Assembly (NCBI RefSeq): GCF_037042905.1
Contig: NC_087253.1
Coordinates: 6,825,501 to 6,889,500 of the forward strand
Source: Lytechinus pictus
Lineage: Eukaryota; Echinodermata; Echinoidea; Temnopleuroida; Toxopneustidae
Direction of reading: 5' to 3'
Length of the DNA: 64,000 nucleotides
The translations under genes and the position numbers were made by a program. Below the pieces are notes generated by a model. The model made no database searches, was not told where the DNA came from, and was given only the letters and a program-made list of their open reading frames with translations. Positions 59,291 through 64,000 of this stretch are shown one piece after another (the stretch's first letter is position 1; every line of letters starts with the position of its first letter).

Positions 59291-59748
59291 GCGAACTCAG
59301 GGAAAATGGGTAGGGATAAATCGTTCAAATTCACTATTTTGAAAAAAGAAAATGGGGGGTCGAATCACCTATTAGTGTTTGGGGGGTTGTAAGGTTGCTA
59401 TTAATGTAAATATCTCAATATTTGGAATCGTCTTCTTAATTCAACTTTAACCAATCACTTTTGGGTTTTCCTACATACATGAAGAATTCTAGTCTTTGCA
59501 ATGATGTGAAGGTCCATGATATGTATACTATAGTACTTATTGTAAATTACGCAATCCTGCATTGCTATTGAAACTTACATACGTGTGCATGATTGAAATG
59601 CATTTTTTTTTCTCGGGCTACTTTTCACAGCTTTACATGTGTACTGCCTAATTCTGGAACATTGGATAAGGCTAAGCTTTATGGCAATCAATTTATAGGA
59701 TTTTCCAGGACTCCTAGTTTTCAGTGCTTTTTTAAAAAAAATGTTGGG

Positions 59749-59788
59749 GGCTCGGGGTCATTTGTTGGGGGCGAAATGACCCCGAGCC
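59749..59788. repeat. Perfect hairpin, 15-bp GC-rich stem
   Basis: GGCTCGGGGTCATTT (59749-59763), a 10-base loop, then AAATGACCCCGAGCC (59774-59788). Confidence 0.95.
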
Positions 59789-61047
59789 ACTGTGTAATTT
59801 TGTTTCCATGATGATTGGAAACAAAGACAGTTGGAGTGGTGTGCAGTTCCTAACATTCACATGAATCATGAGTGGATTTTGGGGAGTTTGTGGTATTAAT
59901 GTGAATGGACACATTCTCCCATTCTTAGAATTGTTTTTTTAATAAACGAAAGAAAAGTTGGGAATATGAACCAACTATTTAACAAATCCAAATTCGTTTG
60001 CATTTGATTTTGTTTTAACCAACAGCTGCTCGGTTCATACATATATTCAATCAGTAGTGTAATGAGCCAAAAATTTTGAGGGGGCTCAATATGGCATATT
60101 GCGTACAAATAAAAAGTTGCCAGCGAGCAAGCAAAAATTGGGACATTTTTATTACGAAAATCCAAGTTTGTAAATATTTTGACTAAATATTGAGAAAATA
60201 ATTTTACCCTTATCCCTTCCTTTTTTCTTTTTTTTCATGAAAAAAAGAACTGGGGGGACAAGAGCCCCCCCCCCCCAGCCCCCCTCCCCCATCTGTACGC
60301 CAGTGTATTCAACATACATGAAGGTTGGTTAAAACTTTTTAGAGTGCACTGCTTTCCCTTCCGAAGTTAAGAATGTAGAGATGGCACTATCTGTATCACT
60401 AAAAGTTGACTAATGGCATATAAAAGATTAGATACCCCATTGAATGCCTGAACATGCCAATCGAGATATGAACTTAAAGGGGAGAATTAAAATAATAAAA
60501 ATACTCTGGTCTACTGGACAGTATGTAAAATTAACCCTGAGATGTGATTATCAACAGATGAAGAAATCGACTCGGGGGTTTATTTTCAAAACAGACAGTT
60601 GTGTTGTTTACAATCTGGTCTCCAAAATAACTTGAAAGAATTATTATAACCATCCACTCTTTGATGCTCCATTCATATTGATTTCTAATGGTCATCAAGA
60701 ATGGAATATTTATTGAAATTTAATTTGAAGTTTCTCTATTTCCATTTGATTTGTCACAGTCAGGAAGGAAAATTTCCTGGGAAGATCCCCCCCTCCCCCG
60801 TACGATTCCCACAGAAGTCAGAAAAATGTGATATTTACTTCATATCAAATACAATAGGGATGCAAGGAAATTCAGAGAGTCCAGATACTGCTTCACCTCT
60901 AAATGTAGTGAAATGCAGTGAATTAGCCAAACAGCAGGATTTTATTTTTGCCTACAGATATACATGTACATGCACGAGAGTAATAATCTGAATATGTTTC
61001 CATGGTTGGTGCTGTTGTTGCTTTCATTGGTACTGTTATTGTTGACA

Positions 61048-61328
61048 TTAATAATAATAATAATATTGCGGCATCTATCTAGAAATAATCTATTCTGAGG
61101 CGCATTGTTACTATTATTATTACCCCGGCTTTAGCTCGAGCTGCCTTTCAGCGCCCAGTGCATTCAAGGAATTCATCCTGCCGGTTACCCATTCACCTCA
61201 CCTGCGTTGAATGCAGCATAATATGGATACATTTCTTACAGAAGGAAATTACGCCTTGGCTGGGATTCGAACCTACGGCCCTCTGTTTCAAAGTAAGAAG
61301 ACTAATCCACAAGGCCACAATGCTCCAC
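61048..61328 (-). mobile_element. tRNA-derived SINE (copy 2)
   Basis: Minus strand head GTGGAGCATTGTGGCCTTGT, box B-like GTTCGAATCCCAGCC preceded by GGGCCGTAG. The body and 3' end align with 25806-26090; the GATGGCGCTATATAAATG tail is shortened here to AGATAGATGCCGCAATATTA. Confidence 0.85.
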
Positions 61329-64000
61329 ATTGTTGATGATGTTGGGCTACCCACTCCCCCTTCAGTTCAAGTTCACCATACATATATTGTGGACCTTTAA
61401 AAAGCTATAGAGATGTTTTTGTTTTGTGAATTATCAGTAGGCGCTATCATTGACCAGAAAGTGATAACATCAACAATGGAATCTCCTATAATAAACGCAA
61501 CCAAAATGAAATTGACCTCTGTGCAACACAATTTCCTAATAAGTTCGGATTTCAATGTTATTTTCCTCCTTCATGAAAAAAAATCCAGGTCATATTTGGA
61601 AAGATTGGTGTTTTCGCTAAACTCATGTTTGCTGCCAAATTGCAATGTGCAATGTACATGCAGTTCCTCTTTTAATAATAAAAAGGGGAAAAAATATTTT
61701 AGTTCCCTCAAAATTGTTCATCGAACCAAACATATTTTACTCCAATCTGCAAAGTATTTCATGGTCCCTTTCTCTTTCAAACATTATATCATAGGATGTT
61801 GATAATAACCATAAACACATGAACATAAAGACGCTTCATGATTGCACAATTACTGAAAAACCATGGCAAAACTGGCAACAATAAAAAATGTTCTGACTTC
61901 TGATTTATAGTGAACTCACATTCAAAACAATTCTGAGATAGGGAATGTGTCCCATGACACTTGCACCTTTTGTTGCAGCTCCAAATTTGATGAGGAATAC
62001 AGAGTGAAATTTATTGATATGCCACCTTCATATGAAACTGGGAATGAAAACATCTCAAGAGCATCAATTCTGGAAGTGTGGTGATGGTTTTTTTCTCAAA
62101 ATATTATAATTGATGGAGTTTGAAAAGAACTCTTAACACATGTATGCAGGTTCAAGTCATGACCTTTAATAAGGCACGACTTCGAGCAGCCTTTCTGAAG
62201 GTCATAACTTGAACCGGTGATCTATTTAAGGCATTGTAGACTGGCCTCCTTTCGACGAAAGTTCATGTTTTGCATCGCACCAGGCATACTAAACGTGCAT
62301 TATGTACATTACATGTAGTAGAAGAGTATCTAGAGTATGTGGCATCAAGTGGTTGTGGTGGTGACGGTAGGCCTACAATACAGGGATACAGAGGTGCTCA
62401 ACAGTAAAGTGAACCCCACCAGAAAACGAACATGAAAAGTGTTCAAGTTCTGCAATGTTTTTTTTAAATAATAACTGTCAAGTCAGGTAATAAAATATTA
62501 CATTTCAATAAAAGTTTCCTTTAATAGTTTCTCTGGGATCGCCGGACATTGTAGTGTTGTTTTCACATTCAACATTCGGCATGAGGGAGTAAATTTTGTG
62601 GTGGGGTCCACTAACTTTTGAGCACAACTGTACAGGCCTTGTACGCTGTACATCAAGTGGGTTCAAATTATTTTCCTATTCAAAGCTAAAATCAAAACCC
62701 AAGCACAAAGGTGGTCACAGTTGGCCAGCACTTCTTGGTTTGTGTCCACCCCCCCCCCCCCCATCCTCTCCACGTTAGTTCTGAGAACCATTTCTTTTTT
62801 TTAATATCCAACGCATATTAAGAATTTGAGAAGTATAAAGTCTAAAAAGGCCCTTCAAAATTTCAAGGATAGCAGCTGCATGTACATGTGTACATGTAGC
62901 CTAATTCTTAATGACCTGACTTTAATATGGTATCCTACAGGCACAAAAAGAACGAACCTTTGATAATTTAGCCATCAATCTACATGGAAATGCATAGCAC
63001 ATAATCAGGCCGGAGAGAGTCCTTTATTGAAATGAGTGACAGGTTTCAGCTCAGCTTGTGGCCCAACATAATTATTAGCAAGTGAGACTACGCTCCAGTT
63101 GTTGTCTGGATCTATACATAATTACAAGCATGTTGGACTGAAGGCCGGTTGGGAAAGGCCTTTACATGTAGAGCTCTCTTAACCATGTGCAACTAGAAAA
63201 AGACAAAGGAATATGCATAGCCAGGAAAGGAGGCAGTGCCTTCGGACCTTGTGGTTACCACATATAGAGATTTCTGCTGGTAGTGTTTGTGATAGACTGA
63301 GAAAATAATTTCAGCATTTCAGATTGAATCCAAACTCAATACCAACATAGAATTTGCAATCATGTACATGTAGTTCCTATTCAGGCAAAGTTTCTTATAT
63401 ATATGTACATGTATTTGACAAAGATTAATTTATCTCCATCAGTGAACTACACTGTTGCATGCAAACTTTACGCTTGATGTTTCAAACAATGTGCATTGGT
63501 AATTTGAATTCTTGAGTCACACTTGATGGCATTTTCAACTCTTAAAAAAAGGAGAATAAATTTGTGATTCCACATGATGGTATATTGTTTCCCCACAGCA
63601 ATACTTGATTTTGGAGTGTATGATCTGAACACAAAATACATACATGTAGCTTGCAAATTATACCTTTATTTCTTAATTATAGACTTTTTTTCAACTTGCT
63701 TGGATTAGGATCATTTGAACACAGGGATTCCGTTTGCTAGTGGGGGATTTCTGACAATGTCAAGTTGAGAGTTTCACAACCCCCCCCCCCAAAAAAAAGT
63801 GAAATACACCCTGTATTCACTTTACAATGTGTAGTACAGTATACATGTATGTACATGTATACAGTGTACACATTCTACATGTATATTGCTCATGAAATTT
63901 TAAAGTTAAAAATAGATCAGGAACTTGATGAATTTGATTGCTTTGAAGCCAACTCTTCTTCAACATCATGCCTTGCATCCTAATGAAACTAGCCAAGAAT
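61329..64000. other. Window end, no recognised feature
   Basis: AT-rich sequence with C/G homopolymers near 62749 and 63781 and many TACATGTA palindromes at 62880-62900, 63360-63410 and 63840-63890. No supported exon on either strand. Confidence 0.4.

Overview
This is AT-rich animal DNA carrying one recognisable protein-coding gene. The gene is the 3' two-thirds of a homeodomain-interacting protein kinase (HIPK; DYRK/CMGC family) on the minus strand. I reassembled 13 consecutive coding exons, from 42052 down to the stop codon at 8028-8030. Every junction is GT/AG and reading frame is kept throughout, giving about 1,071 residues. They run from the APE motif of the kinase activation segment, through the rest of the C-lobe, to a Ser/Pro/Gln/His-rich tail with a SUMO-interaction-type motif and the conserved HIPK C-terminus. 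The ATP-binding lobe and catalytic loop are absent, so the intron preceding the first visible exon must be at least 21.9 kb.

The host is most likely a marine invertebrate deuterostome, probably an echinoderm such as a sea urchin. The grounds are the intron-rich single-type HIPK, very abundant TACATGTA palindromes, many short foldback transposons and tRNA-derived SINEs of the kind common in echinoderm DNA. This assignment is inference from sequence style, not a database match.

Layout. 1-8027: downstream flank and presumed 3' UTR, containing a frameshifted hAT-like transposon remnant (4775-5803) and two small MITEs. 8028-42052: the HIPK exons and introns, full of MITEs, SINEs, minisatellites and local tandem duplications. 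42053-64000: no exon found, a dense set of transposon relics. These include a MITE family with three copies in the window, an element carrying tandem nuclear-receptor-type repeats, a 3.3 kb zone studded with the motif TCACGGACGGACA, and an element whose inverted ends each carry a perfect CRE palindrome.

The most striking observation is architectural. Five of the 13 HIPK exons lie next to one or more decayed copies of their own edge, often with the splice site included. This suggests recurrent tandem duplication across exon-intron boundaries in this locus. Gene models elsewhere in the window are not supported: the remaining open frames are short, low-complexity or inside repeats.
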